From assembly GCF_022440845.1 (NCBI RefSeq), contig NZ_JAKNTO010000001.1, forward strand, positions 682,001-746,000: DNA of 64,000 nt, read 5' to 3'. The stretch comes from Ruminococcus sp. OA3. Lineage in GTDB: Bacteria > Bacillota > Clostridia > Lachnospirales > Lachnospiraceae. This document shows, one piece after another, positions 1-14,957 of this stretch; position 1 is the first letter of the stretch; each line of letters starts with the position of its first letter. A program made the position numbers and the translations under genes. Below the pieces are notes generated by a model, which saw nothing but the letters and a program-made list of their open reading frames with translations, did not search any database and was not told the origin of the DNA.

Positions 1-2
1 AA

Positions 3-1970
<1,968 letters not shown>

Positions 1971-2042
1971 GACCGGGTCAAAAGTAACTTAACGAAGCTG
2001 AATCTTAGCGAAGCCGCATAAGAGTGTGGCACTGGAGGTAAA

Positions 2043-4490
2043 ATGGAAGAAAATATTTTCGATAAAATTCATGACGTCGATCTGAAAAAAACAATGGAAA
2101 ATTCTTATATCGATTATGCCATGAGTGTTATTGCAGCACGTGCACTTCCGGATGTAAGAGATGGTTTGAAACCGGTACAAAGAAGAGTTCTTTATTCCAT
2201 GATTGAACTAAATAACGGACCTGACAAGCCACATAGAAAATGTGCGCGTATTGTCGGTGATACGATGGGTAAGTATCATCCACATGGTGACAGCTCCATT
2301 TATGGTGCGCTGGTAAATATGGCACAGGAGTGGTCAACGAGATATCCGCTGGTAGATGGACATGGAAATTTCGGATCAGTCGATGGTGACGGTGCTGCTG
2401 CAATGCGGTATACAGAGGCCCGTCTGAGTAAGATTTCAATGGAAATGTTGGCGGATATTAATAAGAATACAGTTGATTTTGCGCCAAACTTTGATGAGAC
2501 TGAAAAAGAACCGGTTGTTCTTCCGGCAAGGTACCCCAATTTACTGGTAAATGGAACTTCTGGTATCGCGGTTGGAATGGCTACCAATATACCTCCTCAC
2601 AATTTGCGTGAGGTTATCAGTGCTGTGGTAAAAATCATTGATAATGTGATAGAAGAAGACAGAGAAACCGAGATTGATGAGATACTGGGTATTATAAAGG
2701 GACCTGATTTTCCCACAGGTGCTACGATTCTTGGAGCCCGCGGTTTCGAGGAGGCATACAGGACAGGTAGAGGAAAAGTCAGGGTACGAGCGGTTACTGA
2801 TATTGAAACGCTGCCGAATGGAAAGAGCCAGATCATCGTGACAGAACTGCCGTATATGGTAAATAAGGCAAGACTGATTGAAAAGATTGCCGAGCTGGTA
2901 CGTGATAAAAAGATTGATGGTATCACAGATTTAAATGACCATTCTAACAGAGAGGGCATGAGAATCTGTATTGAACTGCGCCGTGATGCCAATGCGAATG
3001 TTATATTAAATCAGCTTTATAAACATACACAGATGCAGGATACATTTGGTATTATTATGCTGGCGCTCCAGAATAATCAGCCTAAAGTCATGAATCTTCT
3101 GGAGATACTTAAACATTATCTGATGCATCAGGAGGATGTTGTTACCAGAAGAACAAAATACGATCTGAATAAAGCCGAAGAGAGGGCACATATTTTAGAG
3201 GGATTGTTAAAAGCCCTTGATAATATTGACCGTGTCATTCAGATTATCAGAGGATCAAAAAATGTTCAGATTGCAAAAGAATCCCTGATTCAGGAATTTG
3301 AACTGAGTGATGTGCAGGCACAGGCCATCGTAGATATGCGTCTGCGCGCACTGACTGGTCTGGAAAGAGAAAAGCTGGAAGCAGAGTATGCAGAACTGAT
3401 GGACAAAATCCGTGAGTTAAAGGCAATACTGGCGGACAGAAAACTTCTGCTGCGTGTTATTCGTCAGGAGATTCTGCTTATTTCTGAGAAATATGGGGAT
3501 GACAGAAGAACAAGTATTGGATTCGATGAGTATGATATTTCCATGGAAGATCTGATTCCAAAAGAAAACACAGTTATTACAATGACTAAGCTCGGTTATA
3601 TCAAGAGAATTTCAGTTGATAATTTCCGCAGTCAGAATCGCGGCGGAAAAGGAATTAAGGGAATGCAGACTATTGAAGATGATTATATCGAAGATCTGCT
3701 GATGACGACAACACACCATTATCTGATGTTCTTTACTAATACAGGAAAAGTTTATCGTCTCAAGGCATATGAAATTCCAGAATCAGGGAGAACAGCAAGA
3801 GGAGTCGCTATCATTAATCTGCTGCAGCTGTCTCCGGGAGAAAAAATAACAGCCGTGATTCCTATCCGTGAATATAAGGAGGGCAATTACCTCTTTATGG
3901 CGACAAAAAAGGGACTCGTGAAAAAGACACCGATTCAGGATTATGCGAATGTAAGGAAGACAGGGCTTGCTGCGATATCTCTGAGGGATGAGGACGAGCT
4001 GATTGAAGTGAAAGCTACCAATAACAAAAAGGATATTATTCTTATCACAAAATTTGGACAGTGTATTCGATTCCATGAGACGGATGTCCGCAGTACAGGC
4101 AGAGTTTCCATGGGTGTACGCGGTATGAATCTGAGTGATCAGGATGAAGTGATCGGCATGCAGCTGAATACGCAGGGTGATTATCTGCTGATTGTCTCTG
4201 AACATGGACTCGGAAAGAGAACATCTGTTGGAGAATTTACGCCTCAGAACCGTGGCGGTAAAGGTGTCAAATGTTATAAGATTACCGAAAAGACAGGTAA
4301 TGTGGTAGGAGTAAAAGCTGTCAATGAGGAAAACGAAATCATGCTGATAACGACAGAAGGTATTATTATCCGAATTGCCTGCGCAGATATTTCGATTCTC
4401 GGCAGGATTACATCGGGAGTAAAACTGATGAATGTTGATGAGAAGATAGCAGTTGCAAGTATCGCAAAAGTCAGAGAAAAAATAGAATAA
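2043..4490 (+). CDS. gyrA: DNA gyrase subunit A
   Basis: Breakage-reunion subunit of DNA gyrase, 815 residues, normal length. The catalytic tyrosine is in RYTEARLSK (Tyr123). The quinolone-determining region reads [17 protein letters not shown]; Ser84 corresponds to E. coli Ser83, while the residue corresponding to Asp87 is Gly88. The C-terminal beta-pinwheel carries the GyrA-box-like motif QNRGGKG twice, near residues 535 and 745. Start ATG follows TGGAGG. Co-oriented with gyrB and probably co-transcribed; a strong terminator lies just downstream. Confidence 0.98.
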   Translation: MEENIFDKIHDVDLKKTMENSYIDYAMSVIAARALPDVRDGLKPVQRRVLYSMIELNNGPDKPHRKCARIVGDTMGKYHPHGDSSIYGALVNMAQEWSTRYPLVDGHGNFGSVDGDGAAAMRYTEARLSKISMEMLADINKNTVDFAPNFDETEKEPVVLPARYPNLLVNGTSGIAVGMATNIPPHNLREVISAVVKIIDNVIEEDRETEIDEILGIIKGPDFPTGATILGARGFEEAYRTGRGKVRVRAVTDIETLPNGKSQIIVTELPYMVNKARLIEKIAELVRDKKIDGITDLNDHSNREGMRICIELRRDANANVILNQLYKHTQMQDTFGIIMLALQNNQPKVMNLLEILKHYLMHQEDVVTRRTKYDLNKAEERAHILEGLLKALDNIDRVIQIIRGSKNVQIAKESLIQEFELSDVQAQAIVDMRLRALTGLEREKLEAEYAELMDKIRELKAILADRKLLLRVIRQEILLISEKYGDDRRTSIGFDEYDISMEDLIPKENTVITMTKLGYIKRISVDNFRSQNRGGKGIKGMQTIEDDYIEDLLMTTTHHYLMFFTNTGKVYRLKAYEIPESGRTARGVAIINLLQLSPGEKITAVIPIREYKEGNYLFMATKKGLVKKTPIQDYANVRKTGLAAISLRDEDELIEVKATNNKKDIILITKFGQCIRFHETDVRSTGRVSMGVRGMNLSDQDEVIGMQLNTQGDYLLIVSEHGLGKRTSVGEFTPQNRGGKGVKCYKITEKTGNVVGVKAVNEENEIMLITTEGIIIRIACADISILGRITSGVKLMNVDEKIAVASIAKVREKIE

Positions 4491-4507
4491 TTATTGTTAA
4501 TGAATGA

Positions 4508-4542
4508 AACAGTACCGGCTGTTGCCGGTGCTGTTTTTTTTT
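4508..4542 (+). terminator. Rho-independent terminator after gyrA
   Basis: A 12-bp stem (4508-4519 with 4524-4535, one G-U pair) with a four-base loop runs directly into nine T residues. It lies 17 bases after the gyrA stop codon. Confidence 0.9.
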
Positions 4543-4691
4543 CAGATAACCGGCTTTTTATCATCCATGAATCAGGACTGCTGTCCAGAAGATCCACAGG
4601 ATTTTATAGTATATACCATATGGATGTGGATAAAATTTTATTTAAGGAAAATCTTTGTGCAGAAGGACAGCTTGTACTGCATAATTTACGG

Positions 4692-4720
4692 TTGCAATTT
4701 TTATTTTAATAGATGATAAT
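4692..4720 (+). promoter_or_regulatory. Probable sigma-A promoter of the fumarase operon
   Basis: TTGCAA at 4692-4697 and GATAAT at 4715-4720 are separated by 17 bases. They lie after the gyrA terminator and about 35 bases before the fumarase alpha start. Confidence 0.6.
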
Positions 4721-4755
4721 AAAAAGAGCATGACGAAAAAAAGGAGAGAAAAAAC

Positions 4756-5601
4756 ATGATCCGTGAGATAAATGTGAATAAATTAACGGAAAATATCAAA
4801 GATATGTGTATACAGGCTAATCATGTGCTTTCTGAAGATATGGACTGCCGCATGAAGGAAGCAGTAAATATGGAAGAGTCTGAGCTTGGCAGACAGATTT
4901 TACATCAGCTTCAGGAAAATTTAAAAATAGCAGAGGAAGATATGATCCCTATTTGTCAGGATACGGGAATGGCTGTAATTTTCCTTGAAATTGGACAGGA
5001 TGTACACTTTATTGGCGGTGAGTTGGAAGCTGCCGTAAATGAAGGTGTCAGACAGGGGTATGTGGAAGGATTTTTAAGAAAATCAGTAGTGAATGACCCA
5101 TTGATTCGGGAAAATACGAAAGACAATACACCGGGAATCATACATTATACAATTGTACCTGGGGATAAAGTAAAAATAACTGTTGCACCCAAAGGATTTG
5201 GAAGTGAAAATATGAGCCGTATATTCATGTTAAAACCGGCAGATGGAATTGATGGCGTAAAAGATGCTGTCCTCACAGCCGTAAAAGATGCCGGACCAAA
5301 TGCATGTCCTCCAATGGTGGTGGGCATAGGCATAGGAGGAACTTTTGAAAAATGTGCAATTATGGCAAAACAGGCGCTGACAAGGAATGTAAATGAACAT
5401 TCGTCTATACCTTATGTTAAAGAACTGGAAGAGGAACTGCTTCAGACAATTAACGGTCTCGGAATTGGTCCCGGCGGTTTAGGAGGCAGAGTAACTGCAC
5501 TGGCTGTCAATATCAATACATATCCTACACATATTGCAGGGCTTCCTGTTGGTGTTAACATCTGCTGCCATGTAAATCGGCATGTAGTGAGAACAATTTA
5601 G
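4756..5601 (+). CDS. Class I fumarate hydratase (or tartrate dehydratase) alpha subunit
   Basis: Larger subunit of the two-subunit, [4Fe-4S]-dependent fumarase/L(+)-tartrate dehydratase family, which interconverts fumarate and malate. The 281 residues match the separate alpha subunit. Family signatures visible are PICQDTGMAVIFLEIG, with the first cluster cysteine, PKGFGSENMSR, and GIGIGGTFEKCAIMAKQAL, with another cysteine. Near the end, ALAVNINTYPTHIAGLPVGV is followed by the CC of the C-terminal cysteine region. Start ATG follows AAGGAGAG. The beta subunit starts 17 bases later. Fumarase is more likely than tartrate dehydratase in a fermentative anaerobe, but sequence alone does not separate them. 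Confidence 0.9.
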   Translation: MIREINVNKLTENIKDMCIQANHVLSEDMDCRMKEAVNMEESELGRQILHQLQENLKIAEEDMIPICQDTGMAVIFLEIGQDVHFIGGELEAAVNEGVRQGYVEGFLRKSVVNDPLIRENTKDNTPGIIHYTIVPGDKVKITVAPKGFGSENMSRIFMLKPADGIDGVKDAVLTAVKDAGPNACPPMVVGIGIGGTFEKCAIMAKQALTRNVNEHSSIPYVKELEEELLQTINGLGIGPGGLGGRVTALAVNINTYPTHIAGLPVGVNICCHVNRHVVRTI

Positions 5602-5618
5602 AGAAAGGTGAGTATATC

Positions 5619-6170
5619 ATGGACAGACATATTAAAGTTCCAATGACAAAGGAAGAGACCAGGAAATTAAAATCCGGCGATTATGTATATTTAACAGGAA
5701 CTATTTACAGTGCGAGAGATGCTGCTCATAAAAAAATGTTTGAGGCAATTCAGAATAAGGAAGAACTTCCTCTCGATATAGAAAGAAACATTATATATTA
5801 TATGGGACCTTCTCCAGCCAGAGAGGGAAGGGTAATAGGATCAGCGGGACCTACTACAGCGAGCAGAATGGATAAGTATACTCCAAAACTGCTTGATCTG
5901 GGCATGGGTGGTATGATTGGAAAGGGAAAAAGGACAGAAGATGTAAGACAGGCTATAATAAGAAACAATTCTGTTTACTTTGCAGCTGTCGGAGGTGCGG
6001 GAGCATTACTGTCAAAGTGTATTGTTGATTCCGAAGTTATTGCATATGATGATCTTGGAACAGAAGCTATCCGAAAGATGACGGTAGAAAATTTCCCGGT
6101 AATTGTTGTTATTGATTCTGAAGGAAATAATCTGTATGAGACTGCAATACAAAATTACAAAGCAGAGTAG
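5619..6170 (+). CDS. Class I fumarate hydratase (or tartrate dehydratase) beta subunit
   Basis: Smaller subunit of the same Fe-S hydro-lyase, 183 residues, the normal size of the free beta subunit. It shows the beta-domain motifs KSGDYVYLTGTIYSARDAAHK, GPSPAREGRVIGSAGPTTASRM and GKGKR, which form the substrate-binding half of the active site, and GGAGALLSKC. It follows the alpha subunit by 17 bases with its own GAAAGGTGAG ribosome site, so the two are translationally matched. plsC follows 17 bases later and may be in the same operon. Confidence 0.9.
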   Translation: MDRHIKVPMTKEETRKLKSGDYVYLTGTIYSARDAAHKKMFEAIQNKEELPLDIERNIIYYMGPSPAREGRVIGSAGPTTASRMDKYTPKLLDLGMGGMIGKGKRTEDVRQAIIRNNSVYFAAVGGAGALLSKCIVDSEVIAYDDLGTEAIRKMTVENFPVIVVIDSEGNNLYETAIQNYKAE

Positions 6171-6187
6171 AAAGTGAAAAGAAGATA

Positions 6188-6916
6188 GTGAAGAGAATTA
6201 TGTTGATGGTGTTAAATAATATATTATTTGCCCCATACTGGTTTTTACAGCTTGTGTTATATGGAAGAAAGAACGACAAACATACAGTGGAAGAAAGATT
6301 TTCACTGTTGAAGAAGATAACAGTCAATGCCAATAAAGGAGGAAGAGTGACGATTCAGGCGACTGGCCTGGATCATCTTCCGAGTGAGGATGGGTTTATC
6401 CTTTATCCTAATCATCAGGGATTATTTGATGTGCTAGCTTTTGTTGAGAGCTGTAACCATCCTTTCAGTGTAGTGATGAAAAAAGAAGTTCAAAATATTC
6501 CGTTCCTCAAGCAGGTGTTTTCGGTGATGCGTGCAAGGGCAATTGACAGAGAAGATGTGCGTCAGGCTATGAAGGTGATACTGGATATGGCTGAGGATGT
6601 AAAAAATGGAATCAACTATGTGATTTTTGCAGAAGGGACACGCTCCAGGAATGGGAATAATCTTCAGGATTTTAAGGGTGGAAGTTTTAAGGCGGCTATT
6701 AAAGCCAAGTGTCCGATCGTCCCCGTTGCAGTTATAGATTCTTATAAACCATTTGATACCAATTCGATAGAACCGGTGACGGTTCAGGTACATTATTTAA
6801 AGCCATTATATTATGAAGATTACAAGGATTTAAAGTCGGTTGAAATCGCAAAAACAGTTAAAAAAATGATACAGGAAAAAATAAATAAAAAAATTGAAGA
6901 ATCTGCTAAAAAATGA
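6188..6916 (+). CDS. plsC: 1-acyl-sn-glycerol-3-phosphate acyltransferase (PlsC family)
   Basis: Membrane-associated acyltransferase that adds the second acyl chain to lysophosphatidate in phospholipid synthesis. The 242 residues are a typical length. The catalytic HX4D motif is NHQGLFDV, the substrate motif is FAEGTRSRNG, and a later VPVAVIDSY matches block IV. The first 20 residues are hydrophobic, consistent with a membrane-binding helix. I use the GTG at 6188; an in-frame ATG at 6200 is possible and the ribosome site (GAAAAGAAG) is weak. The stop codon abuts the -35 box of the tRNA-Ser promoter. Confidence 0.87.
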   Translation: MKRIMLMVLNNILFAPYWFLQLVLYGRKNDKHTVEERFSLLKKITVNANKGGRVTIQATGLDHLPSEDGFILYPNHQGLFDVLAFVESCNHPFSVVMKKEVQNIPFLKQVFSVMRARAIDREDVRQAMKVILDMAEDVKNGINYVIFAEGTRSRNGNNLQDFKGGSFKAAIKAKCPIVPVAVIDSYKPFDTNSIEPVTVQVHYLKPLYYEDYKDLKSVEIAKTVKKMIQEKINKKIEESAKK

Positions 6917-6945
6917 TTGACAAACATTTACTACTTTTGTATAAT
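6917..6945 (+). promoter_or_regulatory. Consensus sigma-A promoter for tRNA-Ser
   Basis: Perfect TTGACA (6917-6922), 17-base spacer and perfect TATAAT (6940-6945). The -35 box begins immediately after the plsC stop codon. It drives tRNA-Ser and possibly reads on to the rRNA operon. Confidence 0.88.
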
Positions 6946-7009
6946 AATCAATGCGTCACAAATGAGTGAACGCGTAAAATATCATATTATTAAAGGTAAT
7001 TCAGATTGA

Positions 7010-7097
7010 GGAGAAGTACTCAAGTGGCTGAAGAGGTGCCCCTGCTAAGGGTATAGGCCGTTTACGCGGCGCGAGGGTTCAAATCCCTCCTTCTCCG
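7010..7097 (+). tRNA. tRNA-Ser (GCT)
   Basis: An 88-base class II tRNA with a long variable arm. The acceptor stem GGAGAAG/CTTCTCC closes with discriminator G, and the T-arm contains GGTTCAAATCC. The anticodon GCT is at 7044-7046 in loop CTGCTAA. The 3' CCA is not encoded. Confidence 0.96.
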
Positions 7098-7144
7098 TCT
7101 TTTTAAGACCTGGAAATAAAAAACAAAAAGTTTTTAAAAAAGTA

Positions 7145-7173
7145 TTGACAGACAATCAATCATATGATATTCT
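7145..7173 (+). promoter_or_regulatory. Probable rRNA operon promoter
   Basis: TTGACA at 7145-7150 is followed after 17 bases by TATTCT at 7168-7173. It lies about 175 bases before the 16S 5' end, and the leader between them carries the 16S processing arm. The -10 box matches only 4 of 6 positions. Confidence 0.6.
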
Positions 7174-7220
7174 ATTATAGCTGTCGCTGATACAGACAAG
7201 CACAGCAAACAATGAACTTT

Positions 7221-7244
7221 GATAACTGAACAGTAAAACACATC
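7221..7244 (+). other. 5' arm of the 16S precursor processing stem
   Basis: This 24-base segment is complementary at 23 of 24 positions to 9021-9044 downstream of the 16S gene. Such long stems bracketing 16S are RNase III substrates in pre-rRNA maturation. Confidence 0.8.
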
Positions 7245-7347
7245 CTTGAAAATTCTAAAAAAGAATTTCATTAAATTGACGAAAAGTCAAAACCAACAGT
7301 AAAAGGGATAAGATAGCCAAGAGTTATCTTGAACTGGAACGAACACT

Positions 7348-8887
<1,540 letters not shown>

Positions 8888-9020
8888 AAGAAGAAGTAGG
8901 CATTGAGCATTTGATGAGAACGAGCCGGAAGGCGAAGGTCGAATCTAGTGCGAAAGCCCGCCTGGACACTTAGCGAATGCGAGCGAAAGCGAAGCATAAG
9001 GTTAGTGACCACGGTGAAGA

Positions 9021-9044
9021 GATGTGTTTTACTGTTGAGTTATC
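9021..9044 (+). other. 3' arm of the 16S precursor processing stem
   Basis: Pairs with 7221-7244 at 23 of 24 positions, enclosing the 16S gene. It lies in the 16S-5S spacer (8883-9169), which holds no tRNA gene. Confidence 0.8.
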
Positions 9045-9169
9045 GAAGAGATAACGCACTGGTGAGGAAAAAAAGAGCAGCTTACTACACAACGTAAGCA
9101 GAGGAAGTTCCACTGACGTGGAACAGCTTTCACACTAAGCTCAAAAGGGCCTCGCTAAGTGTTCAAAGC

Positions 9170-9288
9170 TTCTGGTGGCGATGCGCTTAGGGGAAACACC
9201 CGTACCCATCCCGAACACGATGGTTAAGACTTAAGCGGCCGATGGTACTGCACTGGTGACGGTGTGGGAGAGTAGGTGGCTGCCAGAA
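9170..9288 (+). rRNA. rrf: 5S ribosomal RNA, located between 16S and 23S
   Basis: A 119-base 5S rRNA. The terminal stem TTCTGG/CCAGAA encloses CACCCGTACCCATCCCGAAC, a 5S hallmark, and GTGGGAGAGTAGGTGGCTGCC. It sits upstream of the 23S gene, and no second 5S follows the 23S in this window. Confidence 0.95.
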
Positions 9289-9824
9289 CCCTTTAAAAAG
9301 TGTGGGAAACGCTTTTTGAGATAAAACGGGCACCCACAGAAGCGTGCCAACCTACAACAGCAGGGAAGTGTTGTTTTACATAACTGGTTTTACCAGTGAT
9401 CAGAGAGAACAAAGAAGTTTGTTGTTTCTGATGGCTGATAAAACAGCCGGCGAGACGAAGGCGGACGATGTGAGCGGACATCGGGATCAAAGATCCCTCA
9501 GTCGTGACATTACATGCCAATACATGAAAGAATCTTTGCACGGACAGGCGAACCTGACCGCACAAACCTTGTTTCCTGTGTTCCCATCAGGGAAGTGTTT
9601 CGCGTATGTACCTTGAAAACCGCATATACGAAAATATCTATATTGATAACATCTCTTATCAGCGAAGCTGATAAGCAAGAAACGTTAGAGATAGGAAAAG
9701 ACATCCGAGGAACCACAGGCAGAGATGCATGTGGTGAATCAAACATTGTAAACGCAATGAAACGAAACGCTCGATGCGAAAGCATCGCAAGTACCGACTG
9801 TTCCAAACGCTATTGGAGCAGGAA
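9289..9824 (+). other. 5S-23S spacer without genes
   Basis: A 536-base transcribed spacer. It holds the 5' arm of the 23S processing stem (9608-9629), a perfect 9-bp hairpin at 9655-9675, and a small CGATGC-GAAA-GCATCG hairpin at 9772-9787. I found no tRNA in it, and the short open frames lack ribosome sites. Confidence 0.8.
9608..9629 (+). other. 5' arm of the 23S precursor processing stem
   Basis: Complementary, with a few mismatches, to 12883-12904 after the 23S gene. The shared core is CCTTGAAAACCGCATA on this side. Because the stem starts after the 5S gene, 5S and 23S would be processed separately. Confidence 0.75.
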
Positions 9825-12717
<2,893 letters not shown>

Positions 12718-12882
12718 GAACACTTAGGGAGTGCAAGACGAAGTCGAAGCAGGAACTTAGTGTGAAGGTCGTTCGATAGAGCAAAGCGAGATCGAACTTC
12801 CCCTGCATAAGCAGAAGGAAGCAAGAGAAGCGGAGATCGAATGACCCGAAAGAAGACGGTAGAAGCGTGGATGGATGTAATA

Positions 12883-12904
12883 GTGTATGCGGTTTTGAAG
12901 GTAT
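12883..12904 (+). other. 3' arm of the 23S precursor processing stem
   Basis: Core TATGCGGTTTTGAAGGTA pairs with 9608-9629 across the 23S gene. It ends 14 bases before tRNA-Asp, so the tRNAs lie outside the processing stem. Confidence 0.75.
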
Positions 12905-12918
12905 ATCCTTCTAAGAAA

Positions 12919-12992
12919 GGCCCAGTGGCTCAGTTGGTTAGAGCGTCGCCCTGTCACGGCGAAGGTCGAGGGTTCGAGTCCCTTCTGGGTCG
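12919..12992 (+). tRNA. tRNA-Asp (GTC)
   Basis: Acceptor stem GGCCCAG/CTGGGTC, discriminator G, T-arm GGTTCGAGTCC. Anticodon GTC is at 12953-12955. No encoded CCA. Confidence 0.96.
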
Positions 12993-13026
12993 TTATATAA
13001 CTCTTAAGTTATATTTATATTGTGAT

Positions 13027-13099
13027 GGGATCTTAGCTCAGCTGGGAGAGCATCTGCCTTACAAGCAGAGGGTCATAGGTTCGAGCCCTATAGGTCCCA
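13027..13099 (+). tRNA. tRNA-Val (TAC)
   Basis: Acceptor stem GGGATCT/AGGTCCC with a mismatch-tolerant inner pair, discriminator A. Anticodon TAC is at 13060-13062 in loop CTTACAA. No encoded CCA. Confidence 0.95.
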
Positions 13100-13124
13100 T
13101 TCTTTTTTTAAGATGACTAGGTGT

Positions 13125-13197
13125 GCCGATGTGGCTCAATTGGCAGAGCAGCTGATTTGTAATCAGCAGGTTATCGGTTCGAGTCCGATCATCGGCT
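13125..13197 (+). tRNA. tRNA-Thr (TGT)
   Basis: Acceptor stem GCCGATG/CATCGGC, anticodon TGT at 13158-13160 in loop TTTGTAA, T-arm GGTTCGAGTCC. No encoded CCA. Confidence 0.95.
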
Positions 13198-13227
13198 TTC
13201 ATTGGAAACAATGAGTAATAATAATTT

Positions 13228-13309
13228 GGATGGATTCCCGAGTGGCCAAAGGGGGCAGACTGTAAATCTGTTGGCAACGCCTTCGAAGGTTCGAATCCTT
13301 CTCCATCCA
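13228..13309 (+). tRNA. tRNA-Tyr (GTA)
   Basis: An 82-base class II tRNA with acceptor stem GGATGGA/TCCATCC, discriminator A and a long variable arm. Anticodon GTA is at 13262-13264. No encoded CCA. A copy of its 3' end recurs at 13350. Confidence 0.95.
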
Positions 13310-13349
13310 TTGAGAGAAAGAAACAAATCTTTTTGGTTCAAAACCAAAA

Positions 13350-13369
13350 CGGTTCGAATCCTTCTCCAT
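13350..13369 (+). pseudogene. Duplicated tRNA 3'-end remnant
   Basis: The 20 bases here repeat the T-arm and acceptor 3' strand of the tRNA-Tyr gene (around 13290-13307) with essentially one change at the first base. No 5' half, D-arm or anticodon arm precedes it. It is best read as a tandem-duplication or deletion scar in the tRNA array. Confidence 0.7.
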
Positions 13370-13501
13370 ACACTCACCGAAAGCAACTTAGTGAATGCAA
13401 GCCATCAGGCGCCGCATGAACTTAGTGCGAGGTGGTTCACGAACCTTAATGAGCACTTTAGTGCGAATTTAGTTGAGAGAACATACAAGTTTATATATTA
13501 T

Positions 13502-13575
<74 letters not shown>

Positions 13576-13620
13576 TTATTGTTTGAAGATTCAAACAAAA
13601 TAATTTTATATTTTGTACAT

Positions 13621-13693
<73 letters not shown>

Positions 13694-13718
13694 TTACCTG
13701 ACTTATGACAGGTAAAAT

Positions 13719-13791
13719 GGGATATTAGCTCAGTTGGTAGAGCACTTGACTTTTAATCAAGTTGTCCGGGGTTCGAATCCCCGATGTCTCA
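13719..13791 (+). tRNA. tRNA-Lys (TTT)
   Basis: Acceptor stem GGGATAT/ATGTCTC with G-U pairs, discriminator A, anticodon TTT at 13752-13754. No encoded CCA. It is the last tRNA of the array. Confidence 0.95.
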
Positions 13792-13795
13792 TAAG

Positions 13796-13842
13796 GAAAA
13801 AATGGCGTAAATCCAAGGGTTTGCGCTATTTTTGTGTTTTTG
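13796..13842 (+). terminator. Terminator of the rRNA-tRNA operon
   Basis: A stem formed by AAATGGCGTAAATCC and GGGTTTGCGCTATTT (with G-U pairs, loop AA) runs into a T-rich tract TTTTTGTGTTTTTG. It lies directly after tRNA-Lys. Confidence 0.85.
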
Positions 13843-13901
13843 TTTCAGTCTTTCCAGATTAAAATGTATATATATCTATATAAAAGATTTTATAATTATC
13901 T

Positions 13902-13943
13902 AAGCGGACATTCGCATCCTGTTGATATTGCGAATGTCCGCTT
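13902..13943. terminator. 15-bp perfect inverted repeat between convergent units
   Basis: Perfect 15-bp arms at 13902-13916 and 13929-13943 with a 12-base loop. It lies between the tRNA array (+) and the tocopherol-cyclase-like gene (-), 28 bases beyond that gene's stop. Neither side has a clean T run, so a terminator or transcript-end stabiliser is likely but not certain. Confidence 0.55.
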
Positions 13944-13971
13944 ATAATATTGATTCTGAATGTTGTGATAT

Positions 13972-14847
13972 CTACGCATGATAAATATCTGCTTCAAAGC
14001 TTGCATTTGGACAGATTGCTTCATACATAACTTTTCCGCACCTGGTAAAACGGTATTTTACAGTACACGCCAGACTTTCATGGATGGTACGGTCCATTTT
14101 TCCCTGAACAGGCGCCTGCAGGGAATGGGGTGTTCCTTTAATAAGCTGTACCGATAGGACACTGTCTTTTTGTTTTACTACGATTTTCTTTTTGTCCGCA
14201 TAGATGACTCTTGCTCCGAGATAAGTTGCGATTCGGTATTCCCTGCCATTCAGCCATACGATTCCTATACATCCGCAGAAGCTTAACTTTAAGACTGGAA
14301 TACTGGCTGCAGCCAGCATAATACAGGTTTTGTCGTCATTATATTGTGTCCACAAATAGTTGTCCGGAAAAGACTGACCTCTGTCCCCTTCAATATAACC
14401 AGTTCCATTTTGAAACAGAAAGTCTTCTTCATCTAATATCAGCTTACCATCAACTCGGTGATTCAGGCTGAAAATGCTGTGCCTGCACTGCATTCCGGGA
14501 AGAAGACAAAACGGTCCCATAATATTATATGCTGGTTTTACCACCGAATCATAACGCAGTTTTCCTGTAAGATTCACACCCTGTTCCCGTATGGAAAGAC
14601 GGCAGCCTTTGTCTGAAAAGATGCAGTTACCCATGCGCACATAAAAATGGTTTCGTTTCACATCCATTGTTATGGAAGGGAATGTAACCACCAGGGAACG
14701 ATCTTCTGTAATAATCTGAAGCCTGGCGGATATCTGCCTGTCATCATCCGTATGAAAGGATGGGATCAGCGCAATCGATTTATGTCCCGTCTGTTGTTTC
14801 AGATACCATCCTTCAAAATACGAGCGTTTTTTGATGATATGATTCAT
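13972..14847 (-). CDS. Tocopherol cyclase family protein
   Basis: A 291-residue protein resembling the bacterial branch of the tocopherol-cyclase-like family. The N-terminal YFEGWYLKQQ motif is the most typical signature, followed by beta-rich sequence with YLWTQYNDD and LNGREYRIATYLGARV. Anaerobic Firmicutes make no tocopherol, so the plant reaction cannot be assumed; a lipid-like ligand or an uncharacterised isomerase role is inference. There is no signal peptide. Start ATG follows GGGAGG. It appears to be a single-gene unit, separated from ugpC by a bidirectional terminator. Confidence 0.75.
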   Translation of the reverse strand: MNHIIKKRSYFEGWYLKQQTGHKSIALIPSFHTDDDRQISARLQIITEDRSLVVTFPSITMDVKRNHFYVRMGNCIFSDKGCRLSIREQGVNLTGKLRYDSVVKPAYNIMGPFCLLPGMQCRHSIFSLNHRVDGKLILDEEDFLFQNGTGYIEGDRGQSFPDNYLWTQYNDDKTCIMLAAASIPVLKLSFCGCIGIVWLNGREYRIATYLGARVIYADKKKIVVKQKDSVLSVQLIKGTPHSLQAPVQGKMDRTIHESLACTVKYRFTRCGKVMYEAICPNASFEADIYHA

Positions 14848-14917
14848 GTATACCTCCCGTGCCGCAGCAGTAATGTGTGTATTGTTAAGTATTACCGTTT
14901 TTATAAATAATATAACG

Positions 14918-14954
14918 AAAAAACCTTGAACAAGTTGATATTCAAGGTTTTTTT
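14918..14954. terminator. Bidirectional terminator beyond ugpC
   Basis: AAAAAACCTTGAA and TTCAAGGTTTTTTT form a 13-bp stem with a 10-base loop. The A run and T run make it work on either strand. It lies just past the minus-strand ABC ATPase stop at 14958. Confidence 0.85.
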
Positions 14955-14957
14955 CTG

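Noticed and set aside
4494-4716. Two short plus-strand frames between gyrA and the fumarase genes.
   Set aside because: They start inside or next to the gyrA terminator, lack ribosome sites and end in the fumarase promoter.
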